This document shows positions 53,423-62,893 of a stretch of DNA of 64,000 nt, piece by piece. A model generated the notes under the pieces. The model was not told where the DNA came from. It saw only the letters and a list, made by a program, of their open reading frames with translations, and did not search any database. Location of the stretch: the NCBI RefSeq assembly GCF_037101375.1, contig NZ_AP029019.1, positions 4,157,501 to 4,221,500 of the forward strand, read 5' to 3'. Positions within the stretch are counted from its first letter, which is position 1. Every line of letters begins with the position of its first letter. This stretch comes from Acidovorax sp. DW039 (GTDB taxonomy: Bacteria; Pseudomonadota; Gammaproteobacteria; Burkholderiales; Burkholderiaceae_C). A program made the translations under genes and the position numbers.

Positions 53423-54340
53423 ATGACAATGACACTGCCCCCTGCCCGCACCACCGGCGCATCGCAGGCTCTGGCGGTAGACACGCGCTCGCTCAACGCG
53501 CTGAAGTACGACGCGTCGCAAAACAGCCCCGAAGCCACCAAGGAAGCCGCCAAGCAGTTTGAGTCGCTCTTCATGCGCGAGCTGATCAAGAGCATGCGCG
53601 AAGCGACCATGAAATCCGGCCTGCTGGAAAACGCACAAGGCGACCTGGGCACCGACATGCTCGACCAGCAGCTGTCCGTGCAGATGTCGGGGCAACCGGG
53701 GGGGCTTTCTGAAGCCATTGCACGCCAGCTGTCACGCCAGATGGGTGCCCCTGAACCCAGTTTCTCGGTACCCTCCACTCTGAGCCTGCCGCAGGTCACA
53801 GGTCGCGTGGGCGCAGCCACCAAGTCCGCCACCTCCGCAGTCAACACCACACCGGCCCCCAAGGGACGCGACGAATTTGTGCAGCACCTGAGTAGCACCG
53901 CCGAAACCGTGGCCAAGGAAAGCGGCATTCCGGCCAGCTTCATGTTGGGCCAGGCGGGGCACGAAACAGGCTGGGGCAAAAGCGAGATCCGCAACAAGGA
54001 CGGCTCCACCTCCTTCAATCTGTTCGGCATCAAGGCAGGCAAGGGCTGGACTGGCAAGGTAGCCGAAGTCACTACCACCGAATATGTGGACGGCGTTCCG
54101 CGCAAGGTGGTGGCCAAGTTCCGGGCATACGACTCTTACGAGGAATCGTTCCGCGACTACGCCCGCCTCATCAACGACAACCCACGCTACGAAAAAGCGC
54201 AGGCCACAGCAAAAACCGGCTCCGCCGTGGCCTATGCAGCAGAGCTGCAAAAGGCAGGCTACGCCACCGACCCGGCCTACGCCAAAAAGCTCAGTGGTGC
54301 CATTCAGAGCGCATTGCGCGCCCAGAAGGCCCAGGCCTGA
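53423..54340 (+). CDS. flgJ: FlgJ rod assembly protein / peptidoglycan hydrolase
   Basis: A 305-aa two-domain FlgJ. The N-terminal rod-binding domain has AAKQFESLFMRELIKSMREA. The C-terminal glucosaminidase (about 155-300) has the catalytic Glu in GQAGHETGWGKSEI and the FRAYDSYEESFRDY segment, and cuts peptidoglycan for rod passage. ATG 53423 with GGAGG 9 bases upstream is chosen over the in-frame start at 53399 inside flgI. Confidence 0.96.
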   Translation: MTMTLPPARTTGASQALAVDTRSLNALKYDASQNSPEATKEAAKQFESLFMRELIKSMREATMKSGLLENAQGDLGTDMLDQQLSVQMSGQPGGLSEAIARQLSRQMGAPEPSFSVPSTLSLPQVTGRVGAATKSATSAVNTTPAPKGRDEFVQHLSSTAETVAKESGIPASFMLGQAGHETGWGKSEIRNKDGSTSFNLFGIKAGKGWTGKVAEVTTTEYVDGVPRKVVAKFRAYDSYEESFRDYARLINDNPRYEKAQATAKTGSAVAYAAELQKAGYATDPAYAKKLSGAIQSALRAQKAQA

Positions 54341-54366
54341 ACAGCGTGATGAAAGCGGCATAAATC

Positions 54367-56295
54367 ATGGGACTGCTCAACGTCGGCGCTCGCGCCCTCA
54401 TGGCCAACCAACTGGCACTGCAAACGGCCGGCAACAACATTGCCAACGTCAACACCCCCGGCTATTCCCGCCAGTCGGTGGTACTGCAGACCGTGCAAGG
54501 CCAGTTCTCGGGCGCGGGCTACATTGGCCAGGGTGTGGATGTGCGCACCATCTTGCGCAACCAGAGCGAATTGCTCACGCGCCAGTCAGCGGCAGCCAGC
54601 TCGGCCAGCGCCGCAGATACCGTGCGAGCAGAGCGACTGACCCAGCTGCAGGACATCTTCAGCGGCGGCTCTACCGGGCTGGGGGCAGCCATCACCGACA
54701 TGATGAATGCGTTCTCGGACGTGGTGAGCGCCCCGACAGACCTTTCTGCCCGCACGCTGCTGCTGACCCGGATGGACGAGACCGCCGCACGCATGCGCTC
54801 CTCCGCAGACCGGATCAACGAAATACAGTACACCGTCAACGAACAGCTGCAGAACAGCGCCAGAACCATCAATGACCTGGCCAAGCAGATGGCGGCCATC
54901 AACGAGCAAATCGCCCGCGCCACGGGCAACGGACAGACTCCGAACGACCTGTTGGACCAGCGTGACCAGGTCATCCGCGAGATCAACCAGTACGTGCAGA
55001 CCACGCAGATCCCAGCGGACGACGGCACAGTGGGCCTGTTCGTAGGCGGCAGCCAGCCGCTGGTGCTGGGCACCACTGCCACCGAAGTCACGATTGGCGA
55101 CTCCACCACCTTCCCGGCCAGCGGGCAGCTCAAGCTGTTCTTCAACCGCCCCGGCTCACCCACCATCGAACTGGACGAGAACACCCTGGGTGGCGGCAGC
55201 GTAACGGGCTTGCTGAAGTTCAACAACTCCGACCTTTCCGAGGGCCGCAACCTGCTGGGCCGCATGGCGATGGCCATCGGCATGACGCTGAACAAGCAGC
55301 AGAACCAGGGCCTCACGCTGGACGGCCAGCTGGGCAAGGACCTGTTTGCCCTGCCCACCAGCATGCCCGGCCTGACCAACGGTACAGCGGTCGGCAACGT
55401 CAACTTCACAGATCCGACCAAGTTCGCTGCGTCCGACTACGAGATTCGCTTCACCACCCCACCCGCAGGCCAGGTGGTGCGACTGACAGATGGCAAGTCC
55501 ACTGCGTTTACCAGTCTGGCCAACCTCGCCAGCCAGCAGATTGACGGGCTGACGTTCAACCTCACGGCGGCAGGGGCAGCGGGCGAGCGCATGCTGTTCA
55601 AGCCTTTCAGCACGGCCGCGGCCAACATGCAGGCCCTGGTGTATTCGCCTCGCGATCTGGCGGCAGCCAACCCGGTCAATACGGCGATGGGAACATCCAA
55701 TGCAGGCACGCTGCAGCTCTCCAGCCTGACGGCCAAGAGCGGCTTCACGGCCCCGCCCATTCCCAACGGCGTGACCCTGACCTTTACCGCAGGGCCACCC
55801 ACCACCTACAGCGTGACAGGGTCTACCACCCCTCCGTCAGGCACCACGGGCTTACCTTACACAGCGGGCACACCCATCGTGATTGATGGATGGGAAGTCA
55901 CGCTCAAAGGCACACCCAAGACGGGCGACACGCTCAAGGTTGGCAATGCGCTGGACCCGCAATACGGAGACAACTACACGCGCAATGCAGGCAATGCCAC
56001 CGCCATGATGAACCTGCGTGATGTGAAGATGTTTGACAACTCCACCATGAGCGATGGCTACGCCAGCGCCATGGCGCAGATCGGAACGCGCACGCAGAGC
56101 GCCCAATATGCGGCGCAGCTCTCGGACACCATTGCGTCCAATCTTGAGAAAGACCGCACGGCCGTCTCAGGCGTCAACCTGGACGAAGAAGCCGCCAAGC
56201 TGTTGCAGTTCCAGCAGGCCTACCAGGCCTCCGCAAAAATGCTGCAGACCGCACAGACCATTTTTGACACCCTGATCCAGAACCTGGGCCGATGA
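54367..56295 (+). CDS. flgK: FlgK hook-filament junction protein 1
   Basis: A 642-aa HAP1 with LLNVGARALMANQLALQTAGNN, in part, IANVNTPGYSRQSVV, and the C-terminal GVNLDEEAAKLLQFQQAYQASAKML, in part. It should be escorted by FlgN (44916) and expressed late. It follows flgJ by 26 bases. Confidence 0.97.
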   Translation: MGLLNVGARALMANQLALQTAGNNIANVNTPGYSRQSVVLQTVQGQFSGAGYIGQGVDVRTILRNQSELLTRQSAAASSASAADTVRAERLTQLQDIFSGGSTGLGAAITDMMNAFSDVVSAPTDLSARTLLLTRMDETAARMRSSADRINEIQYTVNEQLQNSARTINDLAKQMAAINEQIARATGNGQTPNDLLDQRDQVIREINQYVQTTQIPADDGTVGLFVGGSQPLVLGTTATEVTIGDSTTFPASGQLKLFFNRPGSPTIELDENTLGGGSVTGLLKFNNSDLSEGRNLLGRMAMAIGMTLNKQQNQGLTLDGQLGKDLFALPTSMPGLTNGTAVGNVNFTDPTKFAASDYEIRFTTPPAGQVVRLTDGKSTAFTSLANLASQQIDGLTFNLTAAGAAGERMLFKPFSTAAANMQALVYSPRDLAAANPVNTAMGTSNAGTLQLSSLTAKSGFTAPPIPNGVTLTFTAGPPTTYSVTGSTTPPSGTTGLPYTAGTPIVIDGWEVTLKGTPKTGDTLKVGNALDPQYGDNYTRNAGNATAMMNLRDVKMFDNSTMSDGYASAMAQIGTRTQSAQYAAQLSDTIASNLEKDRTAVSGVNLDEEAAKLLQFQQAYQASAKMLQTAQTIFDTLIQNLGR

Positions 56296-56332
56296 CTAAT
56301 AAAAGCTTGCAAGTCCTCCCGAGGAGTCTGAC

Positions 56333-57700
56333 ATGACGAACTTCTATCGCGTTGGCACAGCCAACATGTATGACAACTCCATTCGCAATGTGTCGTCACG
56401 GCAAAGCTCGCTGGCGAACCTGCAGGAGAACCTGACCTCTGGCAAACGCGTGGTCCGCCCCAGTGACGATCCTGTATCTGCCGCACAGGCTGAGCGCGCG
56501 CTCACCCGGTTGACCCGTATCCAGACCGAACAGCGTGCCCTGGAGACCCAGCGCAACGCCATTGCCCAGGCGGAATCCTCCATGGGCGACGCCGTCAACC
56601 TGGTGCAAGAAGCACGGGAGCTGATGGTCAAAGCCAGCAATGCCGCCTTGAGCAGCAGCGAGCGCACCACCATTGCCAATCAGCTGCAAAGCATTCGTGA
56701 AGAGCTGACCGCCGTCGCCAACCGCACAGACACCAATGGCATTCCGCTGCTGGGCGCGCTGGGCAGCGCCCAGTCTCCCTTTCTGGGCCCGCTCAGCAGC
56801 ACCCCTGACTATCTCTTCTCGGGCCAGGCAGGCCAGGCGGCAGGCAGCGGGGTCGCCATCCCCAACACGCTCGATGGTGATGCTGCTTTCATGTTCGATG
56901 CCAACCGCGACGGCAGCTTCCACGCAGCCATCACCCAGGGCACCAGCACCGTCATCCTGCCGGGCGCCACAACCAGCTCGGTGCCCACGGGTTCACAACC
57001 CAACCGTGCGCTCACCACGTCGGCCATCAGCATTGCCCCCGGCACCACGTTCAACAAGGACCCCGCCACCGGGCAGGCCTACACCTACAGCGTGAGCTTT
57101 TCCAACCTGACGCTGAACCCGGCCACCAACACCCTGACGGCCACCTACAACATCACCAGCACCGACCCGGCCTTCACCCCTCCAGCGGCGCAAACCCTCA
57201 GCCCCATCAAGATTGGTGAGAAAAACGAGTTCAGCATCAACGGCCTGCCTGCAGGCATGTCGATGAAAATCACGGCCAACCCCACCAAGGCGGTGGACGG
57301 CACCGTCACGCTGGCACCGGCAGATGGGGACACCATCAACATCTCGCCCAATGCCAGCATGTTCAGTGTGCTGGACAAGGCCATTGCCGAACTGAAGGCG
57401 GCCCCCAACTCCAACATGGCGGCCCAGGCCGCCAGCCAGGCCCTGGCCAACGTGGATATCGGGCTCGAACGCATGAGCAACATCCGCAGTTATGCGGGTG
57501 AACTGCTCAACCGTGCAGACCGCATCACCGGTGACCAGGACAAACGCTCCGTCCAGCTGGAAGGCGACCGTTCACGGGCCGAGGATCTGGATATGATCAA
57601 AGGCATTTCGGATTTTCAGAACCAGCAAACAGGCTATGAGGCAGCACTCAAGTCGTACGCGATGGTTCAGAAGCTGTCCCTTTTCAATTACCTCGGCTAG
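56333..57700 (+). CDS. flgL: FlgL hook-filament junction protein 3
   Basis: A 455-aa HAP3 with flagellin-like ends: MYDNSIRNVSSRQSSLANLQ, LTSGKRVVRPSDDPVSAA, and the C-terminal DLDMIKGISDFQNQQTGYEAAL. Its middle is longer than in enteric FlgL, with a Pro/Thr-rich domain around residues 200-320. It follows flgK by 37 bases. Confidence 0.96.
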   Translation: MTNFYRVGTANMYDNSIRNVSSRQSSLANLQENLTSGKRVVRPSDDPVSAAQAERALTRLTRIQTEQRALETQRNAIAQAESSMGDAVNLVQEARELMVKASNAALSSSERTTIANQLQSIREELTAVANRTDTNGIPLLGALGSAQSPFLGPLSSTPDYLFSGQAGQAAGSGVAIPNTLDGDAAFMFDANRDGSFHAAITQGTSTVILPGATTSSVPTGSQPNRALTTSAISIAPGTTFNKDPATGQAYTYSVSFSNLTLNPATNTLTATYNITSTDPAFTPPAAQTLSPIKIGEKNEFSINGLPAGMSMKITANPTKAVDGTVTLAPADGDTINISPNASMFSVLDKAIAELKAAPNSNMAAQAASQALANVDIGLERMSNIRSYAGELLNRADRITGDQDKRSVQLEGDRSRAEDLDMIKGISDFQNQQTGYEAALKSYAMVQKLSLFNYLG

Positions 57701-57757
57701 CGCTTCGATCCGCATAGCACGCGGGTCGGGCGGACGACCCACATCGCCTGAGAGCAC

Positions 57758-58996
57758 ATGGTCCAATCCGTTCTTGGCAGTCTGATCCTGGGCTATCGCC
57801 CCCTGTGGAACCGTGCGCGCCAACTCGCAGGTGTGCAGCTGTACGTACACAACGAGTCTTCGCAGGTCGTGGATGCAGGCCACCTGCTGCGCACCTTGCA
57901 GGAGCTGTGGTCCGCCAGCTCTCCGCCCCTGCTGCTGTCACCCCAGTCACACCAGTTGCTGTCATCCCTGCTGCAGAGCGCACCGCGCGGCTCCCCGTGG
58001 ATTGAGGTGCGCAACGACTGGCTGGGCGACTCCACCATCTTCCACCAGGTGCGGGCTGCGCACCGCCGCGGCCTCAAGCTGGTATGGCGCGGCGAGATGG
58101 CCAACCTGCCCCCGGCCGAGATCGCCCGCTGCTTTGACAACAGCCTGCTCACGCTGCGCCCGGAAGACGCCATTGCGGCACTTCAGCGTGGGCCACAACC
58201 AGCGGGTGGTGGCAAGGCACCTGCGCGCAATATCAGCCCGATTCTTGCCGGGCAGATGTACGAAAACGTGGCCAGCCGCGCACTGATGGAACATTGCCTG
58301 GACCACAATGCCCTGGCAATTGCGGGGTGGCCTGCAGAGGATGTGCTCTACAGCATGCGGCACACGCCCCAGCAGGCCTCGCACGATGTCATCCACAAGC
58401 TCATGCGGGCCATCGACTCAGAGCAGTCGCTGGAAACCTTTGAAGACATCCTGAGCGAAGACCCCATCCTGGCCTACCGGTTCATGATTTACACGAACTC
58501 GGCGGCGCTGGGCCTGCGCACGGGCATCGATTCGCTGCGGCGCGGGCTGGTGATGATGGGCTACAGCTCCATCCAGCGCTGGCTGTCGGACCAGCTGCCG
58601 CACTCCAGCACCGAACCCAACATGCACCCCATCCGGCAGGCGATGGTGATGCGCGCTTTGCTCACCACCCAGCTGCTCAATCCGGGCATGGAAAAAGAAC
58701 TGAGGCGCGAAATTTATCTGTGCGCCCTGCTGTCGCAGATGGATGAACTGTTGCGCGAGCCCCTGGGCACCATCCTGCGCCGCATCCCGCTGTCTGAGCG
58801 CATCTATGACGCCACCGTGCTGCACACCGGCCCCTATGCGCCTAGCCTGCAAATGGCCTGTGCGCTGGAAAGCGACGACGTCAGCGCCATCCGCCACCTG
58901 TGCGAAGAAAACGAGATGGAGCTGGAAGAGGTGAACCGCGCCCTGTTGCGCGTGCTGAGCGAACTCGAAGTAGAGCGCCCCGTCACCAAGCGCTGA
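57758..58996 (+). CDS. EAL-like/HDOD signalling protein
   Basis: A 412-aa cytoplasmic protein of the YuxH type: an N-terminal degenerate EAL-like region (about 1-170, with LGYRPLWNRARQLAGVQLYV but no EAL or other metal-binding motif), and a C-terminal HDOD domain (about 190-400: ILSEDPILAYRFMIYTNS, SLRRGLVMMGYSSIQRWL). Catalysis of c-di-GMP is unlikely. It lies 57 bases after flgL on the same strand, possibly co-transcribed with hook genes, which suggests a regulatory role in motility. Confidence 0.75.
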   Translation: MVQSVLGSLILGYRPLWNRARQLAGVQLYVHNESSQVVDAGHLLRTLQELWSASSPPLLLSPQSHQLLSSLLQSAPRGSPWIEVRNDWLGDSTIFHQVRAAHRRGLKLVWRGEMANLPPAEIARCFDNSLLTLRPEDAIAALQRGPQPAGGGKAPARNISPILAGQMYENVASRALMEHCLDHNALAIAGWPAEDVLYSMRHTPQQASHDVIHKLMRAIDSEQSLETFEDILSEDPILAYRFMIYTNSAALGLRTGIDSLRRGLVMMGYSSIQRWLSDQLPHSSTEPNMHPIRQAMVMRALLTTQLLNPGMEKELRREIYLCALLSQMDELLREPLGTILRRIPLSERIYDATVLHTGPYAPSLQMACALESDDVSAIRHLCEENEMELEEVNRALLRVLSELEVERPVTKR

Positions 58997-59083
58997 GCTG
59001 CCCTGGCCAGGCGTTCGTCGCAGGCAGTGCCCGCAGTACGACAAGACGGAACAACGACCCTGGGGGGGTTGTGTTGGCGGCTC

Positions 59084-59986
59084 TTACTCCAGCACCCCTG
59101 GCTGGGTCACCAGATAGCGCTGCAAGGCTGCAATGGCCTGCCGCACCTTGGCGGGCTGTGCATCCCGCTGGGGTGTCACCGCCCAGATATCGAGCGTGCC
59201 CATCGTCCACTGCGGCAGCAACCTGACCAGACGGCCCGAGGCCAGCGCGTCCTGCACATCCAGGCTGCCCATCAGCGCCACACCCAGGCCCGCCTCGCAC
59301 ATTTGCTGAATGGACAACTGGTTGTTGCTCACAATCCGCGGCTCCACCCGCAGGCCGCGGGTCGCGCCCTCCGGGCCTCTCAGGTCCAGCAGCAGGCCCG
59401 CCCCTTCGCGCGCAAAGCCCAGCCAGCCGTGGGCCAGCAGGGCGTCTGGCGTTTCCGGGCTGCCATGCCGGTGCAGATACTCAGGCGAGGCGCAGAGCCA
59501 CCACTCCAGCGCCCCCAGCCTGCGTGCCGCCCAGGTCGAGTCGGCCAGGCGGCCAAAGCGCACCGCCAGGTCAACCCGGGCGCTGATGAGGTCAATGGGG
59601 GCATCGTCCACCAGCAACCGCAGCCGCAGCGAGGGGTGTTGCGCCAGCATGGTCCCGAGGGCAGGAGCCACATGCCGAGCAAAGCCCACGGTGGCAGACA
59701 TGCGCAACTCGCCACTGGGCGCATCGCGCGCGGCCGCCAGCTCGGCCCGCGCCTGCTCCGCCGCGGCGCACATGGCTGCGCACTGGGCGTGATAACGCTG
59801 GCCTGCTTCGGTCAAGGCCAGTTTGCGGGTGGAGCGGTGCAGCAGCGTCACGCCCTCCTCCCGCTCCAGCTGGCGCACCTGCTGGCTGACTGCTGACGGA
59901 CTCAAACCCAGGGCACGGCCTGCGCCCGTCATCGAACCGTGCTGCACCACGCTGGCAAACACGGCCATCCGCTTGAGGTCGTCCAA
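59084..59986 (-). CDS. LysR-family transcriptional regulator
   Basis: A 300-aa LysR protein: N-terminal winged helix (VVQHGSMTGAGRALGLSPSAVSQQVRQLE, in part) and a C-terminal effector-binding domain. TTG 59986 is chosen because AGGAG lies 6 bases upstream; an upstream TTG at 60004 and an ATG at 59968 are alternatives. Divergent from the oxidoreductase at 60128, which it probably regulates in the usual LysR manner. Confidence 0.92.
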   Translation of the reverse strand: MDDLKRMAVFASVVQHGSMTGAGRALGLSPSAVSQQVRQLEREEGVTLLHRSTRKLALTEAGQRYHAQCAAMCAAAEQARAELAAARDAPSGELRMSATVGFARHVAPALGTMLAQHPSLRLRLLVDDAPIDLISARVDLAVRFGRLADSTWAARRLGALEWWLCASPEYLHRHGSPETPDALLAHGWLGFAREGAGLLLDLRGPEGATRGLRVEPRIVSNNQLSIQQMCEAGLGVALMGSLDVQDALASGRLVRLLPQWTMGTLDIWAVTPQRDAQPAKVRQAIAALQRYLVTQPGVLE

Positions 59987-60127
59987 CGCATTCTCCTGTG
60001 GCAAAGACGCTGTTCAAAGGCCTCATTTTGAAGCAGTGCTTCAAAGACAAAGCATTTTCCAGCCTCTACCGCAATGCGTACATAAAAAATAAGCTTGCAG
60101 CATCTTCACTGTTTGCAGGAACACACC

Positions 60128-60769
60128 ATGCACATCGCACTGATTGGCGCTACCGGTTTTGTGGGCACCGCCTTGTTGAATGAACTGCTGCAACGCGGCC
60201 ACCGCGTGACGGCCCTGGCCCGCGACCCGGCCAAGATCCGCTCGCGTGAAGGCCTCACCGTGGTGCAGGCCGACGCGACAGACGCCGCGCAGGTAGCCCA
60301 GGCCATTCAAGGGGTGGACGCCGTGGCCAGTGCCTACAACCCTGGCTGGACGCATCCCGACCTGCACGATGAGTTTCTGCGGGGCAGCCGGGCCATCACG
60401 GCAGGCGTCAAGGCCGCTGGCGTTCAGCGCCTGCTGGTGGTGGGCGGTGCAGGCAGCCTGTACGTGGCCCCTGGCGTGCAGCTGGTGGACACCCCCCAGT
60501 TCCCGGCCGAATGGAAAAACGGCGCACTGGCCGCCCGTGAAGCGCTGAACCTGCTGCGCCAAGAATCCACGCTGCAATGGACCTTCCTCTCGCCCGCCAT
60601 CCTGCTGGAGCCGGGCGAGCGCACGGGCCACTACCGCCTGGGCACCGAGTCCCCCTTGATGAACGGCGATCAGCCCGGCAAGATCAGCGTGGCCGACCTG
60701 GCAGTGGCCATCGTGGACGAGCTGGAGGCTCCACGCCACCTGCAGCAGCGCTTCACGGTAGCTTACTGA
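60128..60769 (+). CDS. NAD(P)-binding oxidoreductase (SDR, NmrA/YwnB-like)
   Basis: A 213-aa atypical short-chain dehydrogenase with the dinucleotide loop GATGFVG at residues 7-13 and VVGGAGSLYV. These are often quinone or flavin reductase-like stress proteins. AGGA lies 7 bases before the ATG. Divergent from the LysR gene; the substrate is unknown. Confidence 0.88.
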   Translation: MHIALIGATGFVGTALLNELLQRGHRVTALARDPAKIRSREGLTVVQADATDAAQVAQAIQGVDAVASAYNPGWTHPDLHDEFLRGSRAITAGVKAAGVQRLLVVGGAGSLYVAPGVQLVDTPQFPAEWKNGALAAREALNLLRQESTLQWTFLSPAILLEPGERTGHYRLGTESPLMNGDQPGKISVADLAVAIVDELEAPRHLQQRFTVAY

Positions 60770-60780
60770 ACTCAGATCGC

Positions 60781-60836
60781 TACGTTTTTGATAGCTTTTT
60801 GCGCTTATCCATCAAGCACTACAAGCCCATTTGACC
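60781..60836 (+). repeat. palindromic repeat, copy C
   Basis: A copy 11 bases after the oxidoreductase stop: TTTTTGATAGCTTTTT, GCGCTTATCCATCAAGCAC, then AAGCCCATTTGACC. Its right end closely matches copy B inside rfbG. Confidence 0.75.
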
Positions 60837-61021
60837 TTCACCCTCCACTGATCTGCCAGAAAGCCTGGACTGGACCAGTCCACCGAATCTCTGAGATCAG
60901 CGGTGTGGGAGGGTCATGCATTACCCGCCCTTTGCAGCACTTTACGCAGCCCATACAGGGCTTGATACGCGGTTCACGGCAGCGGCAGAACATCGGTGTT
61001 TTGCACAAAGGAACTCCTGCC

Positions 61022-61249
61022 ATGAACCTCGCCAAGACCCTGTGGATGCCCCTGGCTTTGCTGGCCGCTGCGGCGCAAGCGCAACCTTCGGGCCCACCAC
61101 CTTCCGGCGAACGCCCGCCCATCAGCGCAGAAATGAAGGCGGCTTTTGAGGCCTGCATGTCGCAAGGCAAACCTGGGGATGCAGCATTTGACGCCTGCAT
61201 GACCGCCAAGGGCTTCAAGAAGCCCGAGGGGCAACCGCCAGCGCGCTAA
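61022..61249 (+). CDS. small secreted two-cysteine protein
   Basis: A 75-aa protein with a signal peptide (cleavage after AQA, about residue 20), a Pro-rich start (PSGPPPSGERPP) and a short helical pair with two Cys 13 residues apart (FEACMSQGKPG, FDACMTAKGF). The Cys could form a periplasmic disulfide hairpin. AAAGGA lies 9 bases upstream. I do not recognise the family. The 185 bases before it hold no gene I can support. Confidence 0.7.
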   Translation: MNLAKTLWMPLALLAAAAQAQPSGPPPSGERPPISAEMKAAFEACMSQGKPGDAAFDACMTAKGFKKPEGQPPAR

Positions 61250-61289
61250 GAACCTGTTCAAGATCTTTTTGGGGATCATCAACAGACTC

Positions 61290-62783
61290 TTACTTCATCG
61301 CCGCCACCACCTGCTGGAAGGTTTGCCAAAACGCCGCCTCCTGCGTGGTCGCAAAGTTGATGCGCATGAGCGTGCTGGGTTTGCGCTCGGCATGGAACAG
61401 CGCCCCTGGGGCCAGCAGGTAGCCCTCGTCCAGCATGCGCTGGGCCAGGGCATCGGTGTCCACGCCCGTCTCCACCCATCCGAACAGACCTGTCGGCTCG
61501 GCGGCAAAGGTGCACCCGGCCTGCAGGGCCAGCTTGACGCTGCGAGAGCGGGCCGCATCAAGCCGGGTACGGATGCGCTCAGCATGGCGGCGCAGCTGGC
61601 CCTGCTCTATGCACAGGGCCAGCGCCTTCTCCAGCAAAGCCGGGGTGGTCAGCGTGGCCAGCAGCTTGGTGTCGAGCAAGGGCTCAATCAACAAAGGGGG
61701 CACCGCCATGAAACCGATGCGCCAGTTGGGCGCCAATATCTTGGCGAACCCGCTGACGTAGATGGTGCGCTGCAGCCCGTCGAGCGCCGTGAGGCGCGTG
61801 GCGTGCTCGGGCGCAATGTGGCTGTAGGTGTCGTCTTCAACCACATGGAAGTTGTGCTGGTTGGCCAGCTGCAGCACGCGGTGGGCGCTGCCGGGCGTGA
61901 GGCAATAGCCCGTAGGGTTGTGGAACACGCTCACGCTCACGTAGAGCTTGGGCTTGTGTACCTCGCAGTAGCGCGCCATCACCTCCAGGTCAGGCCCATC
62001 GGGCTTGCGCGGCACGGGCAGGATGTGCATGCCCAGCGCTGCCAGCCGCGCAAACTCCACGGCCCAGCCCGGTTCTTCCACCATCACCGGATCGCCGGGG
62101 CGCAGCAGGGTGCGGCTCACAATGTCCAGCGCATGCGTGGCCCCCACGGTGGTGATGATGTGCTCCGGCGAGGTGTGCACGTTGAGGGTGGAGAGCTTTT
62201 TGGCCAGCACGCGGCGCAGATGGGCGTCACCCAGCGGCTCGCCGTACTGCAGCGAAAACTCCTGCAGATGGCGTGAATGGGTCACCTTGCGCACGGCAGC
62301 AGGCATGAAGGTGGACTCCAGCCAGCTGGGCGGAAACACGCCCATGCCCGGCTGTGGCTTGTCGCTGATCTTGTGGAACATGCCGCGGATAAGCGCCGTG
62401 GCGTTGACGGGTGACACCCCCGGCACGCGGCCCGCCGCACGGGCGGCAAACCAGTGGGCCGTGCTCCAGCGCGCCGCCATGCGGTCCACCGCCGCGTCTT
62501 CGATCAGGCCCTCAGGCTGCGCGTCTCCCAGGGGCGCTCCAGCGGCGCCACGCCCGTTCTCCCGCACAAAAAAGCCGCGGTTCTTGCGCGCCTCCACCAG
62601 CCCTTGCGCCAGCAACTGGTCATACGCCGCCACCACCGTAGACGGGCTTACACCGTGCTGCTGTGCACACTGGCGCACCGAAGGCAAGCGCGCCCCGGGT
62701 GCCAGCAAGCGGTTGCGGATGCGCTCTGCAAACCGGGCGGAGAGCTGCTCGGTGAGGGACTGGGTGGACGATTTCATCAGCAT
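61290..62783 (-). CDS. MocR-family regulator (GntR HTH plus PLP aminotransferase fold)
   Basis: A 497-aa regulator with an N-terminal GntR helix-turn-helix (about 10-75: SVRQCAQQHGVSPSTVVAAYDQL, in part) and a class I aminotransferase-like domain with the PLP Lys in VSGFAKILAPNWRIGFM and NPTGYCLTPG. The starts ATG 62783 and ATG 62777 are both possible. Divergent from the LysE-type exporter across a region rich in repeated motifs, so it probably controls that exporter. Confidence 0.93.
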   Translation of the reverse strand: MLMKSSTQSLTEQLSARFAERIRNRLLAPGARLPSVRQCAQQHGVSPSTVVAAYDQLLAQGLVEARKNRGFFVRENGRGAAGAPLGDAQPEGLIEDAAVDRMAARWSTAHWFAARAAGRVPGVSPVNATALIRGMFHKISDKPQPGMGVFPPSWLESTFMPAAVRKVTHSRHLQEFSLQYGEPLGDAHLRRVLAKKLSTLNVHTSPEHIITTVGATHALDIVSRTLLRPGDPVMVEEPGWAVEFARLAALGMHILPVPRKPDGPDLEVMARYCEVHKPKLYVSVSVFHNPTGYCLTPGSAHRVLQLANQHNFHVVEDDTYSHIAPEHATRLTALDGLQRTIYVSGFAKILAPNWRIGFMAVPPLLIEPLLDTKLLATLTTPALLEKALALCIEQGQLRRHAERIRTRLDAARSRSVKLALQAGCTFAAEPTGLFGWVETGVDTDALAQRMLDEGYLLAPGALFHAERKPSTLMRINFATTQEAAFWQTFQQVVAAMK

Positions 62784-62809
62784 AGGGTTATCCCGGAGGC
62801 GCGGTTTTC

Positions 62810-62874
62810 TGTACTGTCCTGCCAAGCAATACAGATCCGCCACTGCGCTGTCTGTCTGTATTGGTCGTGTACTG
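62810..62874. promoter_or_regulatory. probable MocR operator
   Basis: Between the divergent MocR and LysE genes: a direct repeat TGTACTG (62810-62816 and 62868-62874) flanks a perfect 9-base inverted repeat CAATACAGA / TCTGTATTG (62827-62835 and 62855-62863). MocR regulators commonly bind such repeated sites. Confidence 0.55.
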
Positions 62875-62893
62875 GTCTTGAAGATTACATTGA

